64,000 nt of DNA, from NCBI GenBank assembly GCA_002964805.2, contig PUDQ02000015.1, forward strand, positions 124,001-188,000. Direction: 5' to 3'. The notes below the pieces were generated by a model. It had not been told where the DNA came from, made no database searches, and saw only the letters and a program-made list of their open reading frames with translations. Source of the DNA: Trametes villosa. Its lineage: Eukaryota > Basidiomycota > Agaricomycetes > Polyporales > Polyporaceae. Within the stretch, counting starts at the first letter, position 1. The number at the start of each line of letters is the position of its first letter. Shown here in pieces: positions 10,831 through 22,779 of this stretch. The translations under genes and the position numbers were made by a program.

Positions 10831-13800
10831 GGTGGGAATCGTCGTGCTGGTGGTGGTAAGAGGTCAAGAGGCAAGCGGGAATACTCGGACGACTCGTGCT
10901 GGCTCGCGAGAATACGCACGGCTTCGCGCGCATATATAGGGTTCTGCCTGCCCGCATTACTTACGTGTCAGCCGCGGCTGACCTAGAATGCAGCAGCATC
11001 GCGGGCGCCGCGCACGGACCACGAGCCAGCGGCGCAAAGTGTACGCCCCTGCACGCACATCTCGGCGAATTCATAGCCCTCGTCGCTGAATTGTTCAATA
11101 TCGTGCCACTGGAAATTAACGTACATCTGCAGGGTCTGCAGGCCTTGTAAATCCACCGCGGCCCACCTGGCACCCAGAGGGCAGGGGCACCGCTGGCGGC
11201 GCGGACGGGCACGGCGGAAATCGAAGCATACACGCACCCCGGGCGGCTGAACCCGGCTGCTCCGGCCGGCGCTGAGTCAGGCCAGCGGCAACGTGTGCAG
11301 CGGCGTTGAGGACATGTCTAGCGGCGTCGACGAGCAGGAATGTATCGGATTACTAGCATAGTCTGGCATATTTCGGAGATCTGTTTCGCGTGTGGGATTG
11401 CATTGACCTGAGTATGGAGAGGAACCCAGAGGTGCGTGAAGCGGCGAGCAAGCGAAACATCCGGAAGCGAACTCCAGAAATTGAGGAGAAAACAGTAGAT
11501 GGCCTGGGGAGTAGTAGAACCTAGTAGAACGAAGATGGTGGTGGTGGTGGCGGTGAAGGAGGAGGATGAGAGACACGAGGACGTTTTTGACTTTGAGGGC
11601 GACCCGTCACCGGTGCGGTACTCAGTACGCATCGGGAGCGCCGGCATGGGCCACTTTTTCATCGTGCTTGTCTCTTCATCCCCGACTACAATCACGCTCT
11701 TGACATGCTGCAACGACTACCCCTCGGATTCTACTGTGAACCGTGGATATTATCTCGTGCTTTCGAAATATTAGCAGCAGACAAACAGGAGCCGAAGTAC
11801 GCGCATGGTCATGAACCGGCGGCCTTCCTCGCACTCAAGACACGGTCTCATCCTCAAGTTTTCGTACGTATGAACTCGCTGCACACATCAAACACGATCC
11901 TTTTTAATAATTTTATTGCAGCAGAGATGGTACAGAAGCGTGCACAAACTCTCCGCCCATCGAAGGGAGGACGCGGGGTATAACCTGGCCTTTGGTGCGT
12001 CGTAGATGACATACGTCCGCCCTGCCCTTTTGGGTCTTCGAAGGTCGCAGGCATGCCGCCGCCGGTTGCCCCAGCGGCGGCCAAAACTCCCCCCGAGGCC
12101 GGGGCCGCGCAGGCCCCAGCCCCACCAACGTCCGAGAGCAAGCCACCACTCCCGCCCATATGAAGCCATACTACAACCAGTACGCGAAACTCTTAGGTGC
12201 ATGTTGATGCACAAGCCGAGCTTGAGGTACGTTGATGCCTTGAGGTGTGCTCACGTCGCCTAGAAATGTCGCCAGAAGCTGCTGCAGTGCCCAAGGCTGT
12301 CCACATAGCGGGACAGACTTGGGCGTGCAAGTAAGCCAGACCACAAGCCATACTGCCTAGACGCCGTTGTGGCGTTGCCGTCGACCAGAGAGAAAGAAGC
12401 TGTGAGCTGACAAAAGTCGTTGTCAGTGCTGCCTAGAAGGTGTTGCCGAGGTCTTCAGGCCTGAAACGTCGTCAGGCCGCTTCACGCCGATGTCGAGTAC
12501 GCTGTGGCGTAGGCGGAGGTGGCGTCAGCCACAATGCTCGTTCACGGCCTGCAGCGAGCACGTACCTCAGTGCATCTTACACGCTGACACCCCCGCAGGG
12601 GCGCTACCAGCAAGCAGACCAGAGAGCCGAGCCGAGGGGAGACGAGGGAGCTGGGGAGAGAGAGGTATGTCGCGCTCCGGCGCCCTTTATACGCAGGACG
12701 GAGTGGCGGACAAGGACCGCTCGAACTCCGCCCGGGGCTTCTCGACGGATCGGGGAGGAGGCGAACATGCTGCAGCAGCCCTTCCCAAAACGGCGCGCCT
12801 CCTCCTCCGGCACACACAGGCGCGGGAGGGCACAACAGCTGCCGGCGGTGGCACAGCTGGGCGATGGCGGTGGCACACCGCCCGCCTCCCGCATCCATTA
12901 TACTCTCCTTGTGATGCCCAGGGACGCGCCGCGCCGCGACGCCTTATTCTCGCGCCCATGCATAACAACGCGCCCAAGTACTAGTCCTCTCCGTCGCTCG
13001 CCACGGCGACAGGCGAAACGCCTCTCCTCAATACGGCAGGCTTGTATTATGACTCGCCGCGCCCAATCCGTGCGCGCATGAGAAACGGCGTTACGGGACC
13101 CACAGAACGCCCTCCGCGCCGGCGCGCGCGGCCTATCGATGGGCGTACACGGTGCCTGCCGCCTCCTTCCTCTCTCGGGCGGGCCCATTCAGTCTGGGCT
13201 GCCTCCCGCGCGGCGCGTGCATCAGCATCACCGGGAGGACAGCCCGGACGGAGCAGGTGTCCGCCATGTGGTGGTCGGATCGTCGCTGGAGGAATAGGAA
13301 GGCGGGCACGGGCGCTGCTGGGCGGAAGGCGTGCTGTGCGTGGGCGCCCGGGAAGAGGGGGCTCTGCTCGAGGTTGGGGCAGGGGATTTCGATTAGCGTT
13401 GGTGGCGTACATGAGCGAGCTCTACCGACTATCATCTGTAGCTACCACAATCAACGATGCAGAGGCTATTCACCATCGTATGCAGTCCAGTCCCAATCAT
13501 AGCGTACAGCGCAACGAGAATAGCACACAGATCTCAGACCACTTACCCCTGTAGTACGCACAATCATTTCCGGCACACAAACCATTCACAGCTTCCAGCT
13601 TCCAGCGCCCAGCACGACTCAAACAGATGCAAAACGTCTAGTGTATTCACGAGGATGTACAACGCACACAGAGAGGGCCGTTCCGTCTATGGCTATGGCT
13701 ACTAGCGAGGAATGCACATGTCAAATGCAGAGATGTCCGAAAGGCGCCGCCCCTCCCCGCACTGGGCGTGCGGCGAGGGAGGCGAGGGAGTATAAGTGGT

Positions 13801-14126
13801 TGCGGGTGTAGTAGGATATGCTAGCTAGGCCGGGGAATGATGAGGGTGGGGGTGAGGATGTAACAACATGCGGGGGCAGGAATTCCGAGGCATAAAAGAC
13901 GCGAACGAGGCGTCGTTCCAAGATTGAGGCTGACTGATAATCGTATAAGGTATGGATGATAAGATATACGACAGGAAGATGGTAGTACGAGAAGACGGAA
14001 GAAACGATGCGCAATAGTAGTATGGGTGTGGGTAATAGGGGAGGAGGCGTGATGAGGCGCGCGAGCCTGCAGAATAAACGAGTGTCCCAGCGAGCGGCAG
14101 AAGCGAATAAAAGGGAAGAAGACCGC
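10831..14126. other. Gene-poor stretch of 3.3 kb
   Basis: No frame here shows a recognisable domain or a coherent exon chain. The left end is the promoter of the metal ATPase. A short GGT/GGTGGC simple repeat lies near 11534-11556. The segment 12250-12560 repeatedly uses words such as GCCTAGA and GCTGCAGTGC but does not resolve into a repeat family. Open frames around 12440-13550 occur in several frames at once, as expected in GC-rich non-coding DNA. Confidence 0.45.
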
Positions 14127-16458
14127 TCATGACATTCGTCTCCTGCTCAGGCTCGGCGCGAGCGCACCAGCACCCCCGACGACGCCCACCTGCGCTTGCG
14201 CGCCAAGGCCGAGGCCCGCGCGCGCGCTCGCGTCCCACGACGCACGCAGGCTCTCCAGCGTGAGCATCGGCGAGTCCTTCGGGGTATCCAGGACGTTCGC
14301 GCCGTCGGCCAGACCCAGAGCCGCGAGCGTCTCCGCGACGGTCGTCGGGCCAGAAACACCGTCGTCTTCCGCATCAGCGGCGACCTCGCCGTACGCAGGG
14401 TCGAGTGCGAACGGGGAAGGCGGGTTCAGCGCAGGGCTCGGCAGCGCCTCGAGCATAATCTTCTTCTTCAGCGCGAGGCTCATCGCGAGCGGCGTCGACG
14501 GCAGTGAGTCCCCGCCCTGTCTCGTCAGGACGGACAGCGGCAGAGTCGAGAGCCGCGGTATTGACGGCACGTCGACGTCCGCGCGCGCGGCCTCCGCGGG
14601 TGGGGGTTGCGGGTGCGATGACGGCACAGGCGCTGCGGCGGATATATCAGAGATTGTATCAAGCGGCAACAGCGGCTGATGCTGGGAGGTGGGCGACGGG
14701 TAGAGCACCGACAGCGGCGGCGTCTGCCCGGGGCCGGGGGACAGCGCTGCGGGGGAGTCCGCGGTCTGGACGTGCGCGGGGATGGGCAGAGGCAGAGAGG
14801 TCGTCTCGGCGAGCGAGACGGGCGGGAAGTACGAGCCCGGGTCCTGGGTGTGTATACGCGGGACGTATCCTGTCTGCTCGAACTCGAGGTCGAGGTCGGG
14901 CGACCCGAGCTTGATCTCCTCGAGCCGCGCCTGGGCATCTAGGTCGTCGTCTAGTGGCGGAGAGTGCAGCGAGCTCCCGAGGGTGCTCGTGCTGGGCGCA
15001 TCGCTCTCGGCATCGGTGTCCGACGCGTAGGTGTCGGTGGTGTCGGTCTCATTGTCCGACTCCGAGGCGGATGCGTGGCTGTTCTGAGGGAGAGGCAGGG
15101 CGAGCGTCGGCGGGGACATAGTGGGCGATGTCGAGGGCTGGCCAGATGTGGGGTGAGGAGTAGAAGAAAAGGAATCCGACGGGCTGCCCGCTTGCTGGCC
15201 AGCGTCACTTGACCGCGGATCACTTCCGTTGTTCGTCGACGATGACGCTGACAACAGGGCGCTTCCTACTGCAGGGACGTCTGAATGTGCGTCCGCTGCG
15301 GCGTGGGACGGAGCCAGTGATTCGCTCTCCGGGGCGGCGTTTACGGGCAAGAATGTCATATTAAACGTCTTCTTCGGGCGGACGGGCCCGCTGGTATGCA
15401 CCACTGGCGGCGGCGGTGCCGGGATCGGATCCTGGACGGGCAGCAGAGGCATGAACGCAAAGTTCATTCTCGGGCGCACTGGGGTGGGGGGCGACGCGGG
15501 CGGGGGCACGGCGGGCTCTATCTTGAATTCTGGAGGTTCGCTCGGGGGCGGCGGCGCAGGTTTCCTCTCGGGCGACGCGGTGGGCGTCGGCGTTTGCTGA
15601 TGCGGCTCCGGATCGGACGGCGCGGAATCGGGGGGAGGGGTCTGGGGGAGCAGGGGAAGGAGTCGGATGGGGACGGCCTCGAGGTAGGGCAGGATTTCGG
15701 GGTCCGCGTGCTGGGGTTGCGAGCGGTTCTTCCACTTGGAAGGCGTGTACGATGGGCCCGTCGCGAATCGCGAGACGGGGAAGGGAGGCTTATTTGAAGG
15801 GCCTGCGGCGGAGGGCGTGGAGGTAGTGAAGGGCTGGCGTGAAGTGGGAGGAGGAGGCGAGTACGGAAGGGAGATGCGCAGCTGCTTAAGCTCGAGAATA
15901 TCTCTGCACGAACAGCCGGCGCGCGGTCAGTAAAGGCCCAGAGCGAATGAGAGGGAATATAAAGATGAACGACTCGCAAACGGCGCGTTCGGCATGGCGG
16001 CGGCCGGCGAGAGAATATGATCGTGGCGGGCAGTTGGTTACTGCCCGAAAGTACGCCCGTCATCATGACGTCGTTCCTTTCTCGGAAAAAAGACAGAACA
16101 CACCCGCTGACCGGCCGGCACATGTGCCAAAACAGGCACCGCCCGGGGAGGGGGCGAGCAGGAGGAGCATCGCTGGCGGGCAGAGGTACAGAGGGGCAGG
16201 CACGTACTGGTAGGAGAGCTTCGGCGTGACGGCAGCGGGGCTCCGGTCCCACTCATCCGCGTAGTAGATTTCCTCCAGGTCGGCCTGCGAGCAGAACGAC
16301 ACGGTCTTGCGCCCGCCACTGCCGACAGATGAGCCGCCGTCGCTGTGCAGCGCGGGGGACGTGCGCCCCGACCCGCATGGGCTGGAGGCGGCACTGAGGT
16401 CGGGTGTGATCGGGGGAGTGATCTTGAGACAGCTCTTCAGGCCAGGTCGTGTGCGCAT
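14127..16458 (-). CDS. Large disordered protein with SCLK and KTVSF (RVxF-like) motifs
   Basis: Exon 1 is 16458-16208 and exon 2 is 15903-14127, giving 675 residues in phase with a 304-nt intron. The N-terminus reads RTRPGLKSCLKITPP and, about 45 residues later, RKTVSFCSQADLEEIYYADEWDR. The pair SCLK plus [KR]xVSF is shared with the small gene at 5917-6512, and KTVSF fits the PP1-docking RVxF consensus. The rest is Pro/Ser-rich and disordered, with an internal repeat in which PVRPRMNFAFMPLLPV and PVRPKKTFNMTFLPV lie about 30 residues apart. I do not recognise a catalytic domain. A regulatory or targeting subunit for a phosphatase is a reasonable guess but only motif-based. A CCAAT box in gene orientation lies at 16802-16806, about 345 bp upstream of the ATG. 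Confidence 0.68.
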
Positions 16459-19400
16459 GATGACAATCGCGCCGCAGCTGCTGGGTGGCTGGTGGGTGTC
16501 GTGAGTGTTCTAGGCCGTCGAGCAGTCGTCAGAGGAGGCGGCAGAGGAGGAGAGGGAGCGGGAGCGGAAGGGGCGAGGGCGAGGTGGTGGCAGGGGCTCA
16601 GTGTTATGAGACGGTGAGCAGCATTGGATCTGGGGTGCGCCTCGTCGTGGATTGGACGGTGACTCGGCGCGATCGAGTGCGCCTGGCACGGGCTCCCTTG
16701 CGCCTGGAAAAATACTCCTTCCCGCCACGTGCAGCCGTGGATTCCCGGAACGGCTCTCCACCCCGCTCGGCCGTTCCTTCTCCCCTCCGCCTCGCCCTCC
16801 GATTGGCCGAAGCCCCGCCCCCGCCCTTGCGCCCGTCACGAGGCCACCGCGCCCTCGCCGTCGTCATCCCCCGACGCCTGGACCGCCGAGGCCTTTGTGC
16901 TCGCCGTCTCCGTCGCTGAGCACGAAGTCGCAGCGGCTGCAGCCCGCTCCGCTACGATGAGCTTACTTGCCCTTCTCTGAGTTCTCTTGACGCCGCCTGC
17001 CCCACTGCCGCGCTCTGCTGACCGCTCACGCGCTCACGAGCCTGAAACGACCGGCCTTGACGTACTCACCATCGCAAAATGTTCCTGTCCCTCGCTCACG
17101 CGCCCCCTGCGAGCTAGTCGGCCTTCCCTTGGCCATGTCGTCGGCCCTGTGCCTTCGCACGCTACGTTATTAAATCAACTTGCCCCGACGCTACCATGCT
17201 CCGCCCGACGGCAGGCGCGAACCCGCACACGACCATGGGAGCAACGATCACTGATCTCTTCAGTACGTAGCGAGCACGGATGCAAAGCTTAACGTATCCG
17301 GATCTCGTCGCGCACCGCCGTGCTAGCGGCCCAGTTTCAGTCCAGCTCAGGCAGAACGGCGCGGAGAGGGGCGTGGAAGAGAGCTGAAAGCCATGTAAAG
17401 GTGCGTTCCCATCCTCACTTATGAACTTTGAGCTCACTTTACGCCTTACGGTCAGCGCATGTTGTCGGCTAGCGGGCCTGCCATGATGTCCTGCGCCCGT
17501 TGACACACCAGTGACTCAACATTGGACATGTCCGCAATCCACATGCCCCTACGCTGCCGCTCTGTTTCTCGCAGCAACCTGTAGCAATTGCTCGGTGCAT
17601 CTGCGAAACGCATACATCTTTCTCTTCTATGCTTTTTGGAGGTGTGTATCCGCCAGACGAGGTGCGTCTGTACGTCTTCGCAGGTTCTGAACGCCTTCTT
17701 GCATACGTACCGCCTCTCGAGCGGCCTCTTCCCTCGGCCCCATGCAGATCCCCTTACATCTGTGCAATCGAACGCCACTACGTAAGTCTCCATGCGCTGG
17801 GGTCATCGTGGTATGTCACCCTGCGCAACCAACCACCCCCTGCTGAGCTCAAGAGTGCGTCTTTGGGCTACTTCGGTCCTCCCCGCTTCCCCGCGCAGCG
17901 CTAGTAGCGGTCACGGAAGCAGAGCTGAACGGCACGCATTCCCGGGCCGCAGTAAGCATCTTCCGCGCGCTGTCGTCCAAGTCATACATCAACGCAGCAT
18001 CGTCGCGCTCAGCGACGGGGGGTCTCTATACAGTAATTCCTCAGAATCGCCGCGCAAAGTCCTCGGCGCGCCCACCAGGCTGACAGGAGGAGCGGGCCGG
18101 CGGAAGTCTCCCTGCGCTCGGCCAGCACGGAGGCGCGCAGCCACACTCACCTGTGGCCAGAACTTCCGTGCTGACAGCAACGGAGTGCTTCCGTGTTTCA
18201 TCCATGCAAAAGTGGAGGCGCATGCGCCGGCGGAGGTAGAGTATCATAGCGACATGATGCCCCGCCTCGACAGAGACCCAGGTGCGTGGTGTATCGTGCT
18301 CTCACCGTTAGCCCCGCGAACCTCGAGACCATCGCTCGCCCCGTGCTTCGGGGCGGGAGCTTGTCCTGGGGAGGAAGCGGGCGTGGGTAGCCCTCCTGCT
18401 AAGTACGGGAAGACCGGGCGTCCTCGGACGCTTCGAGCTCAAGTTAGCGCGAAGGCTTCGTACTGACGAGGTAGCGCCTCGGTTCGCGTCCTTCTCCCGC
18501 ACCAAAGCCTATCCCGCCTCTCCTCTCCTCTTCACCCTGCCCCGCACTCTGGTAAAGCAGAGCCGAGAGCGTGAAGGGGAGAGGCGTTGAATATTGACGG
18601 CGGGGATCAGCGCTATGATGAGCTGTGCTATGCATAACTCATCTCCAGTTCCATCATGAGAGCGATCATCCACGTCAGTACGGGGAAAGATCCTCTGCAG
18701 CCGCAGGCTTGCAGCCACCTCAGCCTCGCCGGACATTATGGGAGGATCAGCTGCGAACACGTCAGTTCCGCCTATATATCATGGCTGGCTATATACGCTA
18801 AGTGTACCCACGTCAATCAGCGCGCCGCGCACACTCCTGGCTTGGGCCGCAACATACCTATATTGGGGCTACTGCGCGCGGGGCGTTGTGTCATCTGCCT
18901 CCTTTTCGGTGCTGGTCAGGCTCGTGTGTCTAACACTGACGTACAGCGGCTGCGCACGTATACGACGAGTACGCGCGCAGTCACTAGCATGCCGGGCCGT
19001 ACTTCGCAACACCTCCTCGAAAATCCGACATTTCTCAGCAGCTGCGCAAGTCGGTTCCGCGCGCAGCCACGCACGCCGCGGCCGCCTTCCGCAGAGGAAA
19101 GAGCAACGCGTTCTGTAAGTCGCAACTGCGGTTCCTGCGAGGGTACACACGAGCCTGCCCACCAGTTCGCGTCCTTGCGAGCTGCGCGCCTCGGCCTTGG
19201 CGCGCCATATGCCTCTCGGTTCGACGCCGCTCCAGAACGCCTCGAGCCCGAACGGGCAGCGCGGTGTCCCGATTCCGCGTCCTTCTACGAACGTCAGAAC
19301 ATTGCGGTACATCGTCGGTATCTGCATGCTGCATTCCAAGTACCCGCGCGAGCCTGCCCCGCCGCGACACGCTCTGGGGCGCTCGGTGCGGATCCTCGAT

Positions 19401-21518
19401 TCTCCCTGGCGGTGGGCGCCACGCGGTCGGGTGAGCGACTGACGTATATGTTTGTAGGTCCAGCTCGGGCGCAGGCGTGCAAGGTATTCGGGTCCACCGT
19501 ATGACACCCGGGCGCCCCGTGTCGGAGACGTGCCCGCGTTTGTTGACGTGGTCGCGTCTACAGCGGCGGTGTTGCCGAAGGATACTCCGTGTCCTTGTTA
19601 TGTTCGCTTCCGCTCGCCGGACTCGGACTCGGCGGCGGAGGCGGAGTCGGTCGCGACGTAGCCGCAGACTCACGCGCGCGCGAAAACCTGGATCGATGTC
19701 CGGATCCGCGTGAGTCTGGGGACGTCTCGCGGGTATGCGCGCCACATGCACTCCCTCTGGATACGCATACGTGTACTTCAAGAAGTGCGTGTTCGTATAT
19801 ACTGAGGCGATCCCGCCCCTGAATTCCATGTGCATATTCCTTGCAATTGGTGATGTTAACTTCGGGATACGTATACGGCGGCCTTGCGGCTTCCATGGCG
19901 CAGGCGATATACGCATCAGGGTCCTTGACGTGCACAGGAGTCGACACGACGCGCCTCATGCATGTCTGCCGTCTACTACATAGCTACTCCACGTATCCGG
20001 GTCCCGACGGTGGTACCACGTACCCGACTTCCCGCGAGCCCGCGCGCGCAGCGAGATAGCTGTCAGCACCTACGTACCCGGGCGCGCGCGCGGCGCCTTC
20101 AACGTCAATCGCGAGGCTCGTGCCAGAACGCGCTGCTACTCGGCATTCGCGTTTCTGCGGCGCAGCGTGCAGCATGCTTCTGTCCTTTCGCGCGGAAGGT
20201 TCTGCGACCGCCGGTGCGCATGGGTGTACTTACGTGCCTGCGGCTGCTTCCATTCCGCGCGCCCTGCGGGGTGTCCAGGCCGGTGTCCTTCCTTGACTTA
20301 CAGGGCTTCTGGATATCCCGCGGAGCGCCGTCGAGCATATGCCCGGCGGACTGAACCTTGTACACGTCAAATTGGCTGAATACATACTCCTACAGCACCA
20401 CGCAGTGCACGACACAGGCAATGAAGCATGCAGGGGGATATTCAGAATACGTCGCGGGCGCGGGGACACGCGGTACTCGAGGAGCGCACACGTAGGAACC
20501 ATTGAGTACTGAGTTCAGGCTAGGGGGAGGAGTGCGTTTATTGCGCGACTACGTGTACGAGCTAGCAGCTCCAGCGCCAGAAACCAGTCCATGGGGTACA
20601 CTACACTATAAACGTCTCCGTACACCACGAACGTTAACGCTAACGCTGACCACGCCTCACATAAACCGGATATCCAGACAGTCGCGTCTTCAATTGAGAC
20701 GCGGAGCAAACGCATTCAAAGCAAGCAGAAAGGAAAGGGGGAAGACTACACGTTGTTGCGAGAGCAGCAGCAGTAACAAGGAGAGTGCGTATTTGTCAGC
20801 GGATTAGAATCGAATCGGCGCGGCGCGGGCGAGAGCAAGCAGGAGGCGATCGAGTGCGGTAGCGTACGGGTACACATGTCGGCTGGGCCGCGGAGTCAAG
20901 CAGACCGAGACCAGGGTCGAGGCGGGGAAGGGAAGGGATGCAGTGATTGTGCACGGGAACAATTGGGCGGAAAGCAGAGATGTGCGTGAAGGGAAACAGT
21001 GCGGCGTGCGTGCGTGTAATGTCAACTATTGCTAAATCGTACGTACGAGTAAATGTGGGAAGGGCACGGGCATGGGCGCGTGCGCGGGCGATGCGAAGGA
21101 AGAGCGACGTTCGGCCTGGAGACCGGATTACGGCGGGAGCGAGCGTAAGGTAGCGGGGCACGTTGCAGGGGCGGAGACGGAGACGGGCGAATGAGCCGTT
21201 GCGCGAATGTCGCGAAGCGAGGCTGGCGAGACCGTGGCGGCTCCGCTGAGGCCAGAGGGAGCGCGGTCGCGCGCGTGTCCAACCCGGGGTCCGTGGTCCC
21301 GGCCGCGGCGGCGAGGCGCGGTGTGATGGATCTATGGATACATTGGGTGCGCCCGCGTTGGCGTTGGCGCGTCGAGGTCGAGTCGTGCGGATGATACAAC
21401 GGGGCGCGGTCGCCCGTAGAGCGGTGGTGGACCAGCGCAGCTATGGCGCGAGGGCGGTCGAGTATGTACTGCCGCGAAGCCGGCGGGGTTCGACAAGTCG
21501 GGGGAAGGCGGCACGGAT
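16459..21518. other. Gene-poor, CpG-rich stretch of 5 kb
   Basis: Apart from the promoter of the gene at 16458, I find no gene. From about 18.6 to 20.5 kb long open frames overlap in several frames on both strands, which suggests base composition rather than coding. Words such as GTATACG, TACGTAC and CGTATCCGGG recur at 19.4-20.1 kb. Some minus-strand segments (for example around 19.28-19.35 kb and 19.80-19.95 kb) read like protein (MQIPTMYRNVLTFVEGRG; TYPEVNITNCKEYAHG), but I could not link them into a gene. They may be remnants of a decayed element. Confidence 0.4.
16802..16806 (-). promoter_or_regulatory. CCAAT box
   Basis: ATTGG on the plus strand, that is CCAAT in the direction of the gene starting at 16458. 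Distance and orientation suit a Hap/NF-Y site; function is inferred. Confidence 0.35.
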
Positions 21519-22779
21519 TCACCTGTCGCGCATGCTCGTTGCGGACATGACGGACAAGTGGCCGTTGTCCTTGGCGCGACCGACGGCAGACCAATACGGC
21601 TCCTGCTTTCGCTGAAGCCCCTGCAGGAGGTTCACGATAACGGCACGTATCCTGGGCGAGTATCGTGCGAGGACCTCTGGAGAAGGGTATTCCGCGAGCA
21701 GCCCTTCCAGGACTGTCCGGAGAGTGCTAGGCAAGTCGTAGAGATCGCTGTGAAATCGGAGGCGATAAGTGGAATGTTCGACAAGACCCAAGAGCGCAAA
21801 TTGTGGTGCAATAAGGAAGGGTGAATGCAATGTATTGTGAAACACAGACAAGTAGTATGGGAAAGAAGAACAGATGGGGAAAGTAACAATAGGAAGCGGC
21901 GAAGCTGGGAATAGACAGGAGGAACCCGTGCCGCGTGCCCGTCCGGCGCAGCGGACGCCGGATAAGGCTCGGGAGCAGAGGCCTGACTCAGGGCGAGAAG
22001 GGGATCGGGAAGGAATGAAGCGAGCAGAAGGGACCCGCCGCAGTCCGACCACTCCGGAGGGAAGGCCGGCCAAGGACAGCGTCGGGTGACGTGAGCTGCG
22101 CGGTCGACGTGCCGCGCACCGTGGTGCGGCGCCAGTGCGCAGGCGCAGACGATAGGCAGCACGAGCCCGAACGGGGACAAGACGTGGAGAAAGTGTTGTG
22201 GCGGATGTGGCAAGGGAAGCAGCACCGGTATATGTCCGAAAAAGGCAGGGAGGGACAGGGGGCGTGCAGAAAATAACCGAAGCTTGTACGGCGGGAGACG
22301 GGAACTCACCTCATGTCGATGCCTACACGCCAGAACGCATGCACAGTCGAGTGGAACTGGCTGCCGACGAGGACGAAGGCGTCGCTCACTTGCTCCTCGC
22401 TTCCCGACCCGTGTGCCCAGAGCGCGATAACCTCTTGGAGCTGCTTCGTGAGACTGAGGAGACGCGACACGGCGCGGTGCACCTCGGACTCTGAACGCGA
22501 CGGGTGTGGTGAAGGGAGGGAGCTTGTCGAGGAGGAGGGGGAGATGGGGGATGGTGAGGGCGGTATTGAGGAGGAAGAGGATGTGGTGCAGGTAGAGTCC
22601 GCGGAAGCTGGCCGGCGGGAAGTCTGCAGGAACGAATTAGAGAGAGCACATATGCGGTGGACGCGACGCGGTCTCACATTGACACTGATGTGGGAGGGGC
22701 GGGGCAGCTTGCGGGGCCATGATACAGGCGTGATGGGCTGTCCGACGACGAAGCTGCTGGGGTGGATGTGGACCTGCAT
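21519..22779 (-). pseudogene. Bud6/AIP3 N-terminal module, apparently truncated
   Basis: Exons 22779-22678, 22623-22310 and 21747-21523 join in phase (641 nt); reading on gives a TGA at 21521-21519, so about 214 residues. Residues from about 85 on match the Bud6/AIP3 N-terminal region: LTKQLQEVIALWAHGSGSEE, VSDAFVLVGSQFHSTVHAFW, IDMSDLYDLPSTLRTVLE, then YSPRIRAVIVNLLQGLQRKQ. In full-length Bud6, a polarity factor that helps formins nucleate actin, a linker, an FLQ..RQVKK-type segment and a long coiled-coil core follow. I find none of these downstream to about 17 kb. A splice donor (GACAG|GTGAAT) does exist at 21523-21522, so a longer protein cannot be excluded. The second intron (562 nt) is about ten times longer than most introns in this window. 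Confidence 0.6.

Noticed and set aside
12440..13554. Overlapping open frames in a gene-poor region
   Set aside because: Several frames are open at once, amino-acid composition follows base composition, and there is no domain.
18656..19504. Plus-strand open frame of 282 codons
   Set aside because: Two equally long frames overlap it on the opposite strand and none has a recognisable family or splice signals.
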